A stretch of 64,000 nt of DNA from Mangrovimonas spongiae (GCF_003944795.1 NZ_RWBG01000001.1:558001-622000), one strand, 5' to 3'; positions 33,499 through 42,155 are shown, counted from the stretch's first letter. Notes: generated by a model not told the origin, from the letters alone. Translations and numbers: made by a program.

Positions 33499-35027
33499 AT
33501 TTTTCCAAACAGGATGTTCAACAAATAAAAAACAAAGGACTTACAGTTGATAAGGTAAAAAATCAACTACAAATTTTTAAAACTGGCTTACCACCAACAA
33601 AACTAAAATCAGCTGCAACAATCGGCCATGGAATTGTAAAAGTTTCAGAAGAAGAAAAGCAACAACACACCAATTTTTTCTCTGAACATAAAGATGCTTT
33701 TAATATTCAAAAGTTTGTACCAGCCTCTGGAGCTGCAACACGAATGTTTAAGTTCTTGTTTCAGTTTTTAGAAGAATTTAATCCAGAGGAAGATGATTTT
33801 GAAGCTTATATACAAACTAACCCAAAAGTGAAAACCTTTGCTGAAGGATTACAAAACTTTCCTTTTTACGATACCGTAGTTTCTAAAATAGACAATTACG
33901 ACGCATTAGATTTAAAAAGTAAAACATACCATTTTGCAAATGTGCTTTTAAACGATACCATGTTAAACTTTGGAGCTTTTCCTAAAGGATTGCTGCCTTT
34001 TCATAAGTACAAAAATGAGATAAGAACACCTTTAGAAGAGCATTTGTTAGAGTCTTCAAAATATGCTTCATCAAAAGGAAAAGCCAATTTGCATTTTACC
34101 ATTTCGCCTAAGCACGAAAGCAAGTTTAAAACGGAACTAGAGACTGTTTCAGCAGCGGTTCATAAAAAAACAGGTATTACTTTTAATGTGACATTTTCAT
34201 TTCAAAAAGAAGCAACCGATACGATTGCTGTAAACATAGATAATACCCCATTTCGACTAGAGGATGGCTCTATGTTATTTAGACCTGGTGGCCATGGCGC
34301 GCTCATAGAAAACCTAAACGATTTAAACGCCGATTTAGTATTTGTAAAAAACATTGATAATGTAGTTGTTGATGCTTATGAAGATGACGTTGCCGATTAC
34401 AAAAAAATGTTAGCAGGAATGCTTCTTAAATTTCAGAAAGAAGCGTTTGCATATGCAAAAGCCATTGATGAAAACAATTTAAAGGATATAGCAGAAGTAG
34501 AAGCTTTTTTAACCAATAAATTAAATGTTGTATTTACAGAGGCGTATAAAACGTTATCAACTTCTAAAAAGTTAGAGGCTCTAAAAAAGCATATAAATAA
34601 ACCTATACGTGTTTGCGGAATGGTGAAAAATGAAGGAGAACCTGGTGGTGGCCCATTTTGGACAGAAAGTAGTAAAGGAAAAATAGCGTTGCAAATTGTA
34701 GAATCGGCACAAATGAATACCAATGATGAAACGCAATACGAGATTTCGCAAAATGCTACTCACTTTAATCCCGTGGATTTGGTCTGTGGTTTAAAAAACT
34801 ATAAAGGAGAACCCTACGATTTAACCAATTTTGTCGATGAAGACGCTGCCTTTATTACACAAAAAACTAGAGAAGGAAAACCTTTAAAAGCTCTTGAACG
34901 TCCAGGATTATGGAATGGCGCTATGGCCAATTGGAATACCGTTTTTGTTGAGGTGCCATTAATTACATTTAATCCAGTAAAAACTGTAAACAACCTTTTA
35001 AAACCTACCCATCAACCTCATGTTTGA
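33495..35027 (+). CDS. DUF4301 family protein, nucleotidyltransferase-like
   Basis: A 510-residue cytoplasmic protein of a family without assigned function. Two stretches look like the GT-A pyrophosphorylase fold: FVPASGAATRMFK near residue 75 resembles the glycine-rich nucleotide loop, and FRPGGHGALIENLNDL with ADLVFVKNIDNVV near residues 255-285 resembles the sugar-nucleotide and metal site of UDPGP enzymes. A third conserved patch is RVCGMVKNEGEPGGGPFW near 373. It overlaps the NadR-like kinase gene by four bases and the ArfB-like gene by eight. I infer an NTP-transferase fold; the substrate is unknown. Confidence 0.82.
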   Translation: MNFSKQDVQQIKNKGLTVDKVKNQLQIFKTGLPPTKLKSAATIGHGIVKVSEEEKQQHTNFFSEHKDAFNIQKFVPASGAATRMFKFLFQFLEEFNPEEDDFEAYIQTNPKVKTFAEGLQNFPFYDTVVSKIDNYDALDLKSKTYHFANVLLNDTMLNFGAFPKGLLPFHKYKNEIRTPLEEHLLESSKYASSKGKANLHFTISPKHESKFKTELETVSAAVHKKTGITFNVTFSFQKEATDTIAVNIDNTPFRLEDGSMLFRPGGHGALIENLNDLNADLVFVKNIDNVVVDAYEDDVADYKKMLAGMLLKFQKEAFAYAKAIDENNLKDIAEVEAFLTNKLNVVFTEAYKTLSTSKKLEALKKHINKPIRVCGMVKNEGEPGGGPFWTESSKGKIALQIVESAQMNTNDETQYEISQNATHFNPVDLVCGLKNYKGEPYDLTNFVDEDAAFITQKTREGKPLKALERPGLWNGAMANWNTVFVEVPLITFNPVKTVNNLLKPTHQPHV

Positions 35028-35427
35028 TGTAGAAACACTTATAAAAGAACTCGACTTTAAGGCCGTAAAAAGTTCTGGAGCTGGTGGTCAACATGTAAAT
35101 AAAACAGCATCGAAAGTAGAGTTGCATTTCAATATTTTAAACTCTCAAGTATTTAACCAATCGCAAAAGGAATTACTTTGTAAAAACTTAAATAATCGAT
35201 TAACCAAGGAACAAGTTTTAATTCTACAATGTGGCGAAAGCAGAAGCCAACATAAAAATAAAGACCTTGTAATAACACGGTTTTTACAGCTTATAAAAGA
35301 GGGGTTAAAAAAGCCAAAACCGCGAAAAAAAACAAAAATTCCTAAGGCTGTAAAACAAAAGCGTCTTAAAAACAAAAAGCAACAGTCTGAAAAGAAAGCT
35401 AATAGAAAACCACCTAAAATATCCTAA
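35020..35427 (+). CDS. arfB: Alternative ribosome-rescue hydrolase ArfB (YaeJ/ICT1 type)
   Basis: A 135-residue peptidyl-tRNA hydrolase that releases stalled ribosomes. The release-factor GGQ motif sits in KSSGAGGQHVNKTASKVEL, followed by a basic C-terminal tail rich in Lys and Arg (from about residue 98, PKPRKKTKIPKAVKQKR) that would enter the empty mRNA channel. There is no codon-recognition domain. The length fits the family. It overlaps the DUF4301 gene by eight bases and is the last gene of the operon. Confidence 0.92.
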   Translation: MFDVETLIKELDFKAVKSSGAGGQHVNKTASKVELHFNILNSQVFNQSQKELLCKNLNNRLTKEQVLILQCGESRSQHKNKDLVITRFLQLIKEGLKKPKPRKKTKIPKAVKQKRLKNKKQQSEKKANRKPPKIS

Positions 35428-35445
35428 AATAATTAGTGTTACCTA

Positions 35446-35475
35446 TTGCCAATTATGAATTGTTAACTAAATTTG
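35446..35475 (+). promoter_or_regulatory. Promoter of the TPP-riboswitch receptor (-33 TTG, -7 TAAATTTG)
   Basis: TTG at 35446-35448 and TAAATTTG at 35468-35475 are 19 bases apart. The predicted transcription start (near 35482) coincides with the first base of the riboswitch, so the receptor has its own promoter and is not merely read from the upstream operon. Confidence 0.65.
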
Positions 35476-35481
35476 CGCCGT

Positions 35482-35598
35482 TCTCAAAAAGGGGTGCTTA
35501 AATTGGTGGTAGTTATTAGTTGTAAAACTTTTAATTATTAACTGAAAAAGCTGAGATCATACCCAATGAACCTAGAACAGGTAATGCTGTTTAGGGAT
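35482..35598 (+). promoter_or_regulatory. TPP riboswitch (THI box)
   Basis: The conserved core is clear: GGGGTGCTT (35491-35499), GCTGAGATCATACCC (35550-35564) and TGAACCTAGAACAGGTAATG (35567-35586), then TTAGGGA. GGGGTGC-type and ACCC arms form P2. TCTC (35482-35485) and GGGA (35594-35597) close P1. A variable AT-rich arm lies between 35500 and 35548. It ends about 109 bases before the receptor start, so thiamine pyrophosphate would repress receptor production. No T-run terminator is evident behind it, so the mode may be translational, or a weak terminator was missed. Confidence 0.93.
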
Positions 35599-35706
35599 TA
35601 CGAATATTTGTTTCTGTATCCGGAACGGAAGCCATATTCAACATTACAATATATTATTAACAAAGAATAATGACCTCTTTTTATTCGGCAAAAATTATTT
35701 TATCGA

Positions 35707-37890
35707 ATGAAAAATCTATTCGCATTTTTAGCACTGTTTGTATTGTCAGTCAGTGTGTTTTCACAAGAAAAACAACAAGATTCTACCAAAATTGAAACCT
35801 TAGATGAGGTTTTAGTAAAAGCGGTAAGAGTAGACGCAACATCACCAATTACACATTCCAATGTCACTAAAGAAGACATAGAAAAACGCAATTTAGGGCA
35901 GGATATTCCTGTGCTTTTAAATTATTTACCCTCTGTGGTTACTACAACCGATGCTGGTGCTGGTGTTGGTTATACAGGCATTCGTGTGCGTGGTGTAAGT
36001 TCGCAATCAACTAACGTAACAATTAACGGAATTCCGTATAACGATGCCGAATCGTTAGGAACGTTTTGGGTAAATTTAGGCGATATCGCCTCATCTGTTG
36101 AAAGTTTACAATTGCAACGTGGTGTGGGCACATCAACTAATGGTTCTGGAGCCTTTGGCGCTAGTATTAATGTGCTTACCGATGCCGTTTCCGATGATGC
36201 CTATGGTGAAATTTCAAATTCGTTTGGAAGCTTTAATACCCGAAAGCATACCTTAAAGTTTAGTACGGGAAAAATTAACGACCATATTGAAATTGCTGGG
36301 CGATTATCGCAAATTAAATCGGATGGTTATATTGATAGGGCTTCTTCAGATATTAAATCGTATTATCTGCAAGCGGCTTATGTAAGTGAAAAAACCTTAT
36401 TAAAAGCCATTACGTTTTCAGGAAAAGAAGTTACCTATCAATCGTGGAATGGCTTGGAAGATTTAGAAAAATTAGAAAACGATAGAACGTATAATACCGC
36501 TGGTGAATATACCGATGAGAATGGGAATACACAGTTTTACGATAATGAAGTAGATGACTACCAGCAAGATCATTATCAATTACATTGGAACCAAAAAATA
36601 GCTAATAATTGGTCAACAAACCTCGCGTTAAACTACACACAAGGACGTGGCTTTTTTGAGCAGTACAAAGAAGATGAAGACTTTTCAGATTATGGTTTTG
36701 AGGAGTTAACCGTTAATGGCGAAACGGTAAATACCACCGATTTAATTCGCAGACGTTGGTTAGATAACGATTACTATGTGGTAAATGCCAATGCTAACTA
36801 TAAAGATAATAAGTTGAATGTGATTTTTGGCGGATCGTATAGTTATTACGAAGGCGATCATTTTGGTGAGGTTATTTGGGCGCGTTATGCAACAGATAGT
36901 GAAATTCGAGACCATTATTACGACGGTGTTGGAAAAAAACAAGACTTAAGTGGTTTTGCAAAAGCAACCCTTCGCTTTAATGATAATTGGAGTTTATTTG
37001 GAGACTTACAAGTTAGAAATGTTTCCTATGAAACTACTGGGATTTCATCAGATTTAGTACCGTTTAATGTAGATGAAACGTACACGTTTTTTAACCCAAA
37101 AGCAGGTGTAACCTTCGAATTGAATAATAAAAATAACTTCTATTTCTCGTTTGCGAGAGCCAATAGAGAGCCTAACCGAGACGATTTTAAAGGCAATCCA
37201 GATATTAAACCAGAAAAGCTAAACGATTTTGAATTGGGTTGGAGACATAATAATGAAAACTTCAGAATTTATGCCAATGCTTACTATATGTTGTATAACG
37301 ACCAATTGGTGTTAACTGGCGAATTGGATGATGTAGGAAGCGCACAACGTGATAACAGTGGCGAAAGTTACCGATTAGGTTTGGAACTTGACGCAGCAAT
37401 AAAAATAAGCGATATGTTTTCCATAAACCCAAATGTTACCTTAAGCTCTAATAAAAATAAGGAAATGGTAGCAGATATAGATGGTGAGTTGCAAAATTTA
37501 GGAACAACTAATATTTCGTTTTCACCAGAAGTAGTTGCTGGAAATGCGTTTGTTCTTAAACCTGTAAAAGGCTTACAAATGGCGTTGTTAAGTAAGTTTG
37601 TAGGTGAACAATTTATGAGTAACACCGATGCAGAAAAATCGAAGTTAGACAGCTATTTTGTAACCGATTTTAATATTTCTTACGAGTTGAAAATGAATAA
37701 AATATTTAAATCGATTGTGTTTACAGGATTGGCCAATAACATTTTTGATAAAGAGTACATCTCTAACGGGTATTACTATACTTACGATGATACTTGGACA
37801 GACCCTAACCAAGTAACCACTATAGAAGGTGCAGGATATTACCCACAAGCTACGGCTAACTTTTTGTTAGGCGCTACGTTAAAATTTTAA
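35707..37890 (+). CDS. TonB-dependent receptor, TPP-riboswitch controlled (thiamine uptake)
   Basis: A 727-residue outer-membrane receptor with signal MKNLFAFLALFVLSVSVFSQ. A TonB-box-like stretch (TLDEVLVKAVRV) precedes the plug (about 45-165, VLLNYLPSVVTTTD, GIRVRGVSSQSTNVTING, QRGVGTSTNGSGAFGA). The barrel ends YYPQATANFLLGATLKF. There is no carboxypeptidase-like N-domain. A classic THI-box riboswitch lies in its leader, so import of thiamine or a thiamine precursor is strongly suggested. Energy would come from TonB-ExbBD. A terminator follows. Confidence 0.9.
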   Translation: MKNLFAFLALFVLSVSVFSQEKQQDSTKIETLDEVLVKAVRVDATSPITHSNVTKEDIEKRNLGQDIPVLLNYLPSVVTTTDAGAGVGYTGIRVRGVSSQSTNVTINGIPYNDAESLGTFWVNLGDIASSVESLQLQRGVGTSTNGSGAFGASINVLTDAVSDDAYGEISNSFGSFNTRKHTLKFSTGKINDHIEIAGRLSQIKSDGYIDRASSDIKSYYLQAAYVSEKTLLKAITFSGKEVTYQSWNGLEDLEKLENDRTYNTAGEYTDENGNTQFYDNEVDDYQQDHYQLHWNQKIANNWSTNLALNYTQGRGFFEQYKEDEDFSDYGFEELTVNGETVNTTDLIRRRWLDNDYYVVNANANYKDNKLNVIFGGSYSYYEGDHFGEVIWARYATDSEIRDHYYDGVGKKQDLSGFAKATLRFNDNWSLFGDLQVRNVSYETTGISSDLVPFNVDETYTFFNPKAGVTFELNNKNNFYFSFARANREPNRDDFKGNPDIKPEKLNDFELGWRHNNENFRIYANAYYMLYNDQLVLTGELDDVGSAQRDNSGESYRLGLELDAAIKISDMFSINPNVTLSSNKNKEMVADIDGELQNLGTTNISFSPEVVAGNAFVLKPVKGLQMALLSKFVGEQFMSNTDAEKSKLDSYFVTDFNISYELKMNKIFKSIVFTGLANNIFDKEYISNGYYYTYDDTWTDPNQVTTIEGAGYYPQATANFLLGATLKF

Positions 37891-37929
37891 ACGTTATGTT
37901 TCTCTAAGTTCTATTGATACGAACTTAAC

Positions 37930-37963
37930 CTAAAGCCCAAACATTTTGTTTGGGCTTTTTTTA
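37930..37963. terminator. Bidirectional terminator after the thiamine receptor
   Basis: AAAGCCCAAAC and GTTTGGGCTTT form an 11-bp perfect stem around ATTTT, followed by a T-run. Its 3' end touches the stop of the convergent lipoprotein gene. Confidence 0.92.
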
Positions 37964-38410
37964 GTTATTCCAAACCCTAATAATATTTCCATTTACTTCA
38001 ACAAAGTAACGGCGTAACGCATATTGCCCTGTCGTACCCTCTCTACCTAGACCTGTTAAAACATCATAAGAGTTGTCATCGTCGCAATTGCATGTGGCAA
38101 TAATCCCTTCAACAGTAAGTTTAGAGCATGTTCTTAAATTATGATTGGGATCGGTTATTTCAAAAGCATTGTAACCGCTACCCGTATTCATAACCACAAT
38201 ACCATTAATGCCATAAGCCGAGTTGTCTATTACTACAGGGTTATTAGGAAACGTTAAGTTATTAAACTGTGGTAGGTTAGTGTTAATTAACGTACCCGTA
38301 TCAAACGCTACATTAGGTAAATTTTGGTTATTATCGTTGTCATCGTCACTTTTACTACAAGATGTAACAAAAATGAAAGCAAACAAACCAAGTAACAAGG
38401 CATTTTTCAT
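37961..38410 (-). CDS. Lipoprotein with degenerate Rieske-like features
   Basis: A 149-residue lipoprotein with signal MKNALLLGLFAFIFVTSC followed by an acidic spacer (SKSDDDNDNN). The rest has the rhythm of a Rieske beta fold: YNAFEITDPNH, then CSKLTVEGIIATCNC, then YDVLTGLGREGTTGQYALRR and VNGNIIRVW. The paired Cys-x-His / Cys-x-x-His ligands of a true Rieske centre are incomplete (one PNH, and CNC with no following His), so an iron-sulfur cluster is doubtful. It stands alone. The function is unknown. Confidence 0.65.
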   Translation of the reverse strand: MKNALLLGLFAFIFVTSCSKSDDDNDNNQNLPNVAFDTGTLINTNLPQFNNLTFPNNPVVIDNSAYGINGIVVMNTGSGYNAFEITDPNHNLRTCSKLTVEGIIATCNCDDDNSYDVLTGLGREGTTGQYALRRYFVEVNGNIIRVWNN

Positions 38411-38464
38411 AGCATGAATTTTGGGTGTAAGTTACAAAAAAAGATAACTGATATAAATATTTTG

Positions 38465-38472
38465 TATATTTG
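38465..38472 (+). promoter_or_regulatory. greA -7 element TATATTTG
   Basis: An exact TAnnTTTG, 183 bases before the greA start, implying a leader of about 175 bases. No -33 TTTG is visible. Two hairpins lie in the leader: TCTCGT-GAAA-ACGGGA followed by T5 (38482-38502), and GCTCTA-TTA-TAGAGC (about 38610-38624). Confidence 0.5.
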
Positions 38473-38655
38473 TGTAACAATCTCGTGAAAACGGGATTTT
38501 TGTATTTTAATACACACAGTTAGATGGCTAGTAAACAGCTTGAAATAACACAAGAATGTTGAAAGAAATCTTGCTTTAAATGTCCATAAAATTGTTGGAA
38601 AAAGCAACGCTCTATTATAGAGCAAAAGCTGTATTATTAATTTAAAAATGAAGTT

Positions 38656-39129
38656 ATGAGTAACGTATCTTATTACACAGCAGAAGGATTAAAAAAATTA
38701 AGAGACGAGTTAAATCAATTAAAAGATATCGAGCGTCCTAAAGCTTCTCAAGCTATTGCAGAAGCAAGAGATAAAGGCGATTTAAGTGAAAACGCCGAAT
38801 ACGATGCCGCCAAAGAAGCCCAAGGCTTATTAGAGATGAAAATTTCTAAACTAGAAGAAACTTTAGCCAACGCTAGGTTAATAGACGAGTCGCAATTAGA
38901 CACCTCAAAAGTATTAGTGCTTTCTAAGGTGAAAATTAAAAACCAAGCCAATGGTATGGAAATGAACTATACTTTGGTGGCCGAAAGTGAAGCCGATTTA
39001 GCCTCAGGAAAAATCTCGGTAAACTCACCAATTGGTAAAGGGTTACTAGGGAAATCTGTTGGCGATATAGCCGAAATACAAGTCCCTAACGGTAAGATTA
39101 ATTTTGAGATTATTGAAATTTCAAGATAA
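38656..39129 (+). CDS. greA: Transcription elongation factor GreA
   Basis: A 157-residue factor that rescues backtracked RNA polymerase by stimulating transcript cleavage. The N-terminal coiled coil begins YYTAEGLKKLRDELNQLKDI and carries the acidic tip motif DLSENAEYDAAKEAQ, which enters the secondary channel. The C-terminal FKBP-like domain ends GKSVGDIAEIQVPNGKINFE. The length is normal. It is preceded by an unusually long leader with hairpins and followed by a terminator-like hairpin. Confidence 0.96.
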   Translation: MSNVSYYTAEGLKKLRDELNQLKDIERPKASQAIAEARDKGDLSENAEYDAAKEAQGLLEMKISKLEETLANARLIDESQLDTSKVLVLSKVKIKNQANGMEMNYTLVAESEADLASGKISVNSPIGKGLLGKSVGDIAEIQVPNGKINFEIIEISR

Positions 39130-39156
39130 AAATTTATACAGAAAATAAACGAAAAA

Positions 39157-39190
39157 ACATTCCTGTTAAGTTAATTTAGCAGGAATTTCT
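39157..39190 (+). terminator. Probable greA terminator
   Basis: ATTCCTG and CAGGAAT pair around a 14-base AT-rich interior, followed by TTCTTTTTAT. The loop is large, so the call is moderate. Confidence 0.6.
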
Positions 39191-39229
39191 TTTTATATTT
39201 AATTGAATATTAACACTGATCTATTACAA

Positions 39230-39619
39230 ATGGCTTCTATATTTACAAAAATTATTAATGGCGATATACCATGCTATAAAATAGCCGAAACCGATGAGTT
39301 TTTTGCATTTTTAGATATTAACCCTAACTCCAAAGGACACACACTTTGTATCCCTAAAAAAGAAGTCGATAAAATTTTTGATTTAGATGAAGCAACTTAC
39401 ATGGGGTTAATGGCATTTTCTAGGCAAGTTGCTATGGCTATAGAAAAAGTAATTCCTTGCGAGCGTGTAGGCATGTCGGTTATTGGGTTAGAAGTACCAC
39501 ATGTGCATGTGCATTTAATTCCCCTACGCACTATGGAAGATGCTAAATTTACAAGTAAAGATACCTTAACGCCAGACGAATTTCAAGAAGTAGCTACTGC
39601 CATAAAACAAGCGCTGTAA
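39230..39619 (+). CDS. HIT family nucleotide-binding protein
   Basis: A 129-residue protein starting at ATG 39230 (MASIFTKIINGDIPCYKIAE); a longer frame from a TTG at 39203 adds residues not seen in the family. The histidine triad is HVHVHLIPL near residue 100. Family members hydrolyse purine nucleoside phosphoramidates or AppppA-type dinucleotides. The C-terminal 26 bases overlap the convergent 115-residue gene. It follows greA and its terminator-like hairpin. Confidence 0.92.
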   Translation: MASIFTKIINGDIPCYKIAETDEFFAFLDINPNSKGHTLCIPKKEVDKIFDLDEATYMGLMAFSRQVAMAIEKVIPCERVGMSVIGLEVPHVHVHLIPLRTMEDAKFTSKDTLTPDEFQEVATAIKQAL

Positions 39620-39941
39620 TAATTCCGGCAGCTACTACAATAGAGATGCCAATTATTAACCAAGCTAATTGTTTTAATTTTGTAGATGCTTTTTTAGGAA
39701 TAAAAGCGCGTTGGTGGTAATTGTACACACGGTCAATATCGTCGGTCCATCTTGCCGGATAAATAATGGTGTTGCAAACCTTACACTCAATTTCTTGAGA
39801 TGTCTCATTAGTAATAGATTTGTAAAGTTTAGTCTCAATAAACTTTTGCTTAAACGTTAAATGTAAGCCCGTATTATTATAGCATTCAGGGCAATTATTG
39901 TTTAATGTTGCCTCTTTTACCGTAAAAAATCGTTCTTCCAT
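39594..39941 (-). CDS. Zinc-ribbon-like single-pass membrane protein
   Basis: A 115-residue protein that I do not recognise. Two Cys pairs (CPEC near residue 17 and CKVC near 53) could bind zinc. A C-terminal membrane helix spans about residues 91-113 (LAWLIIGISIVVAAGIITALVLW). There is no signal peptide, so the ribbon would face the cytoplasm. It starts 11 bases downstream of the sensor kinase gene and is probably cotranscribed with it. Its 3' end overlaps the HIT gene by 26 bases on the other strand. A role in sensing with the kinase is a guess from position. Confidence 0.75.
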   Translation of the reverse strand: MEERFFTVKEATLNNNCPECYNNTGLHLTFKQKFIETKLYKSITNETSQEIECKVCNTIIYPARWTDDIDRVYNYHQRAFIPKKASTKLKQLAWLIIGISIVVAAGIITALVLWQ

Positions 39942-39952
39942 AATCTTAAACT

Positions 39953-41149
39953 TTAAATCGACTTTAATGTAATTTGCATGGTTGTGCCTTTATTTATTTC
40001 AGATTGTAGGACTTTTATTTTGCCATTATGAAACTCTTCAATAATGCGTTTTGTTAAAGATAAACCTAATCCCCAACCTCTTTTTTTAGTTGTAAAACCA
40101 GGCTCAAAAATAGTATTAAATTGGTTTTTTGAAAGTCCTTTTCCAGTATCTGTTATTCTAATTTTTACAAATTGTTCTAACTGAAGGATTTCAATACTAA
40201 GTTTTCCTTTACCTTTCATGGCATCGATAGCATTTTTTACCAGGTTTTCAATGGCCCAACTGTAAAGCTGTTTGTTTAAATTTACATAAATTTCTTCATT
40301 AGGAGCAACAATTTCAAAATCGATAAGTTTAGAAGCACGTGCTTTCAAGTAATCGTAAGAGGTAATAGTTTCTTGTACAATATCGGTTTTTTCTAAAGTT
40401 GGTACAGAACCAATTTTACTAAAACGTTCGGTTATTGTTTGCAAGCGATTAATGTCTTTTTCAATTTCTACAATGTATTCTGGGTTGGTGTTTTCAGTCT
40501 TTAAAATTTCGGTCCAACCAATTAACGACGATAGTGGTGTGCCAATTTGATGTGCGGTTTCTTTAGCCATACCCGACCAAAGTTTATTTTGTGTAGCAAT
40601 TTTTGTACTTCGGTAAAAAAAGTAAACCACGGCACCAAACAATACAATAATTAATACCAAGGCTAACGGATAATATTTTAACTTGTTTAGTAAAGGCGAA
40701 TTACCATAATACAGCGTTTGATTTTCGTAACCAATGGCTATTGGTGCATTTTCTTTACTAAATTGTGTTACTAAGCGTTTTATATGCCGATTCACATAAA
40801 TAGAATCCTCCTTAGTAACCGCATCGGTAGAAGAGTTTGCTTTTATATTACTAAATGTGGCTACTGTAGAATCTTGATTAATAACAACCATAGGTGTTGT
40901 ATTATTGCTGCCTAAAATCTTCCAAATTAAATCCAGGTTAGTAGAAGTAATATTGTCATTAAGAGAAACCGATTCTATAATCTTTAAATACTCATTCTGC
41001 GCAAACGACCAGTTTTCCATTTTCATGCGTTCTTCAGCCTTAAATTTTTGAAAAAACACATACGTATTCCATAAAATAAGCGAAATAATAACAAACGAAA
41101 TAAATACAATAACCCAACGTACAAGGTTGCGATACTTAGAAAAAACCAT
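39953..41149 (-). CDS. Membrane sensor histidine kinase
   Basis: A 398-residue kinase. There are two membrane helices (about 10-33 and 163-184) around a periplasmic sensor of about 130 residues. The H-box is KETAHQIGTPLSSLIGW (His about residue 208). The ATP-binding domain has the N-box SWAIENLVKNAIDAM, the G1 motif ITDTGKGLS and the G2 motif KRGWGLGLSLTKRIIEEF. No response regulator is adjacent, so its partner is elsewhere. The stimulus is unknown. It starts a two-gene unit with the 115-residue membrane protein. Confidence 0.92.
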   Translation of the reverse strand: MVFSKYRNLVRWVIVFISFVIISLILWNTYVFFQKFKAEERMKMENWSFAQNEYLKIIESVSLNDNITSTNLDLIWKILGSNNTTPMVVINQDSTVATFSNIKANSSTDAVTKEDSIYVNRHIKRLVTQFSKENAPIAIGYENQTLYYGNSPLLNKLKYYPLALVLIIVLFGAVVYFFYRSTKIATQNKLWSGMAKETAHQIGTPLSSLIGWTEILKTENTNPEYIVEIEKDINRLQTITERFSKIGSVPTLEKTDIVQETITSYDYLKARASKLIDFEIVAPNEEIYVNLNKQLYSWAIENLVKNAIDAMKGKGKLSIEILQLEQFVKIRITDTGKGLSKNQFNTIFEPGFTTKKRGWGLGLSLTKRIIEEFHNGKIKVLQSEINKGTTMQITLKSI

Positions 41150-41220
41150 TGTAAAACTTTTATGTTGAAAGATAATGTAATTCTGTTAATAATATTGTGT
41201 TACAGAGTTCCAAATCATTT

Positions 41221-41249
41221 TTTGTTCACTAAAGGATTGGTTACATTTG
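41221..41249 (+). promoter_or_regulatory. Promoter of the flavin reductase gene (-33 TTTG, -7 TACATTTG)
   Basis: TTTG at 41221-41224 and TACATTTG at 41242-41249 are 17 bases apart, slightly shorter than the usual spacing. The start would be about 12 bases before the ATG. Confidence 0.6.
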
Positions 41250-41267
41250 CGAAAATAAATTGTATAA

Positions 41268-42137
41268 ATGATTTCATTTGAACCTAAAGACCTATCTACA
41301 GGAAAGTTACATGGCTATTTGCTTAGTGCTGTGGCGCCAAGGCCTATAGCTTTTGCCAGTACTGTTGATAAAGATGGAAACCCCAATCTATCACCGTTTA
41401 GCTTTTTTAATGTCTTTAGTGCCAATCCACCCATTTTAATTTTTTCACCAGCAAGGCGTGTTAGAAATAATACCACCAAACACACACTGGAGAATGTTGA
41501 AAAAACTAAAGAAGTGGTTATTAATGTGGTAAATTACGATATTGTACATCAAATGTCATTAAGCAGTACCGAATATCCAGAAAACATTAACGAGTTTGAT
41601 AAGGCTGGGTTAACTATGTTACAATCGGATATTGTAAAGCCATTTCGTGTGGCCGAATCACCAGTACAATTAGAGTGTAAAGTAAACGATATTATTAAAC
41701 TAGGAACCGAAGGCGGTGCTGGAAATTTAGTAATATGCGAGGTGGTAAAGTTGCATATTGAAGACGAGATGTTAAATGAAGAAGGTATTATCGACCAAGA
41801 AAAACTAGATTTAGTAGCACGTGCTGGAGGAAGTTTTTACAGTCGTGCAAAAAAGGGCTTTTTTGAAATTCCGAAGCCATTATCAACTTTAGGAATAGGC
41901 GTCGATAGTTTTCCTGAACATATAAAAAACAGTATGATTTTAACAGGAAACGATTTAGGTATGCTAGGAAACGTAGAAAAACTACCTACAACGGCCGAAG
42001 TAAAAACATTTATAGAAGAGGTAAGCGAACGCTACCCTAATATTTCGGAAGCGTCACATAGAGAAAAGCATAAATTAGCACATAATTACTTAAGCTTTGG
42101 AGACATCCAAAGCGCATGGAAAATTTTATTATCATAA
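41268..42137 (+). CDS. Flavin reductase family protein
   Basis: A 289-residue flavoprotein. The FMN-binding split-barrel domain covers about residues 10-200 (YLLSAVAPRPIAFASTVDKD, NLSPFSFFNVFSANPPILIF, EVVINVVNYDIVHQMS). A C-terminal helical extension of about 90 residues follows. Such proteins bind FMN and use NAD(P)H, but the electron acceptor is unknown here. The DUF3127 gene follows after 18 bases and is probably cotranscribed. Confidence 0.87.
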   Translation: MISFEPKDLSTGKLHGYLLSAVAPRPIAFASTVDKDGNPNLSPFSFFNVFSANPPILIFSPARRVRNNTTKHTLENVEKTKEVVINVVNYDIVHQMSLSSTEYPENINEFDKAGLTMLQSDIVKPFRVAESPVQLECKVNDIIKLGTEGGAGNLVICEVVKLHIEDEMLNEEGIIDQEKLDLVARAGGSFYSRAKKGFFEIPKPLSTLGIGVDSFPEHIKNSMILTGNDLGMLGNVEKLPTTAEVKTFIEEVSERYPNISEASHREKHKLAHNYLSFGDIQSAWKILLS

Positions 42138-42155
42138 ATAACAGAAATAGAAAAG

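Noticed and set aside
38407-38625. 72-codon minus-strand frame in the greA leader
   Set aside because: It overlaps the lipoprotein start and the greA promoter, lies opposite the leader hairpins, and its translation resembles no protein family.
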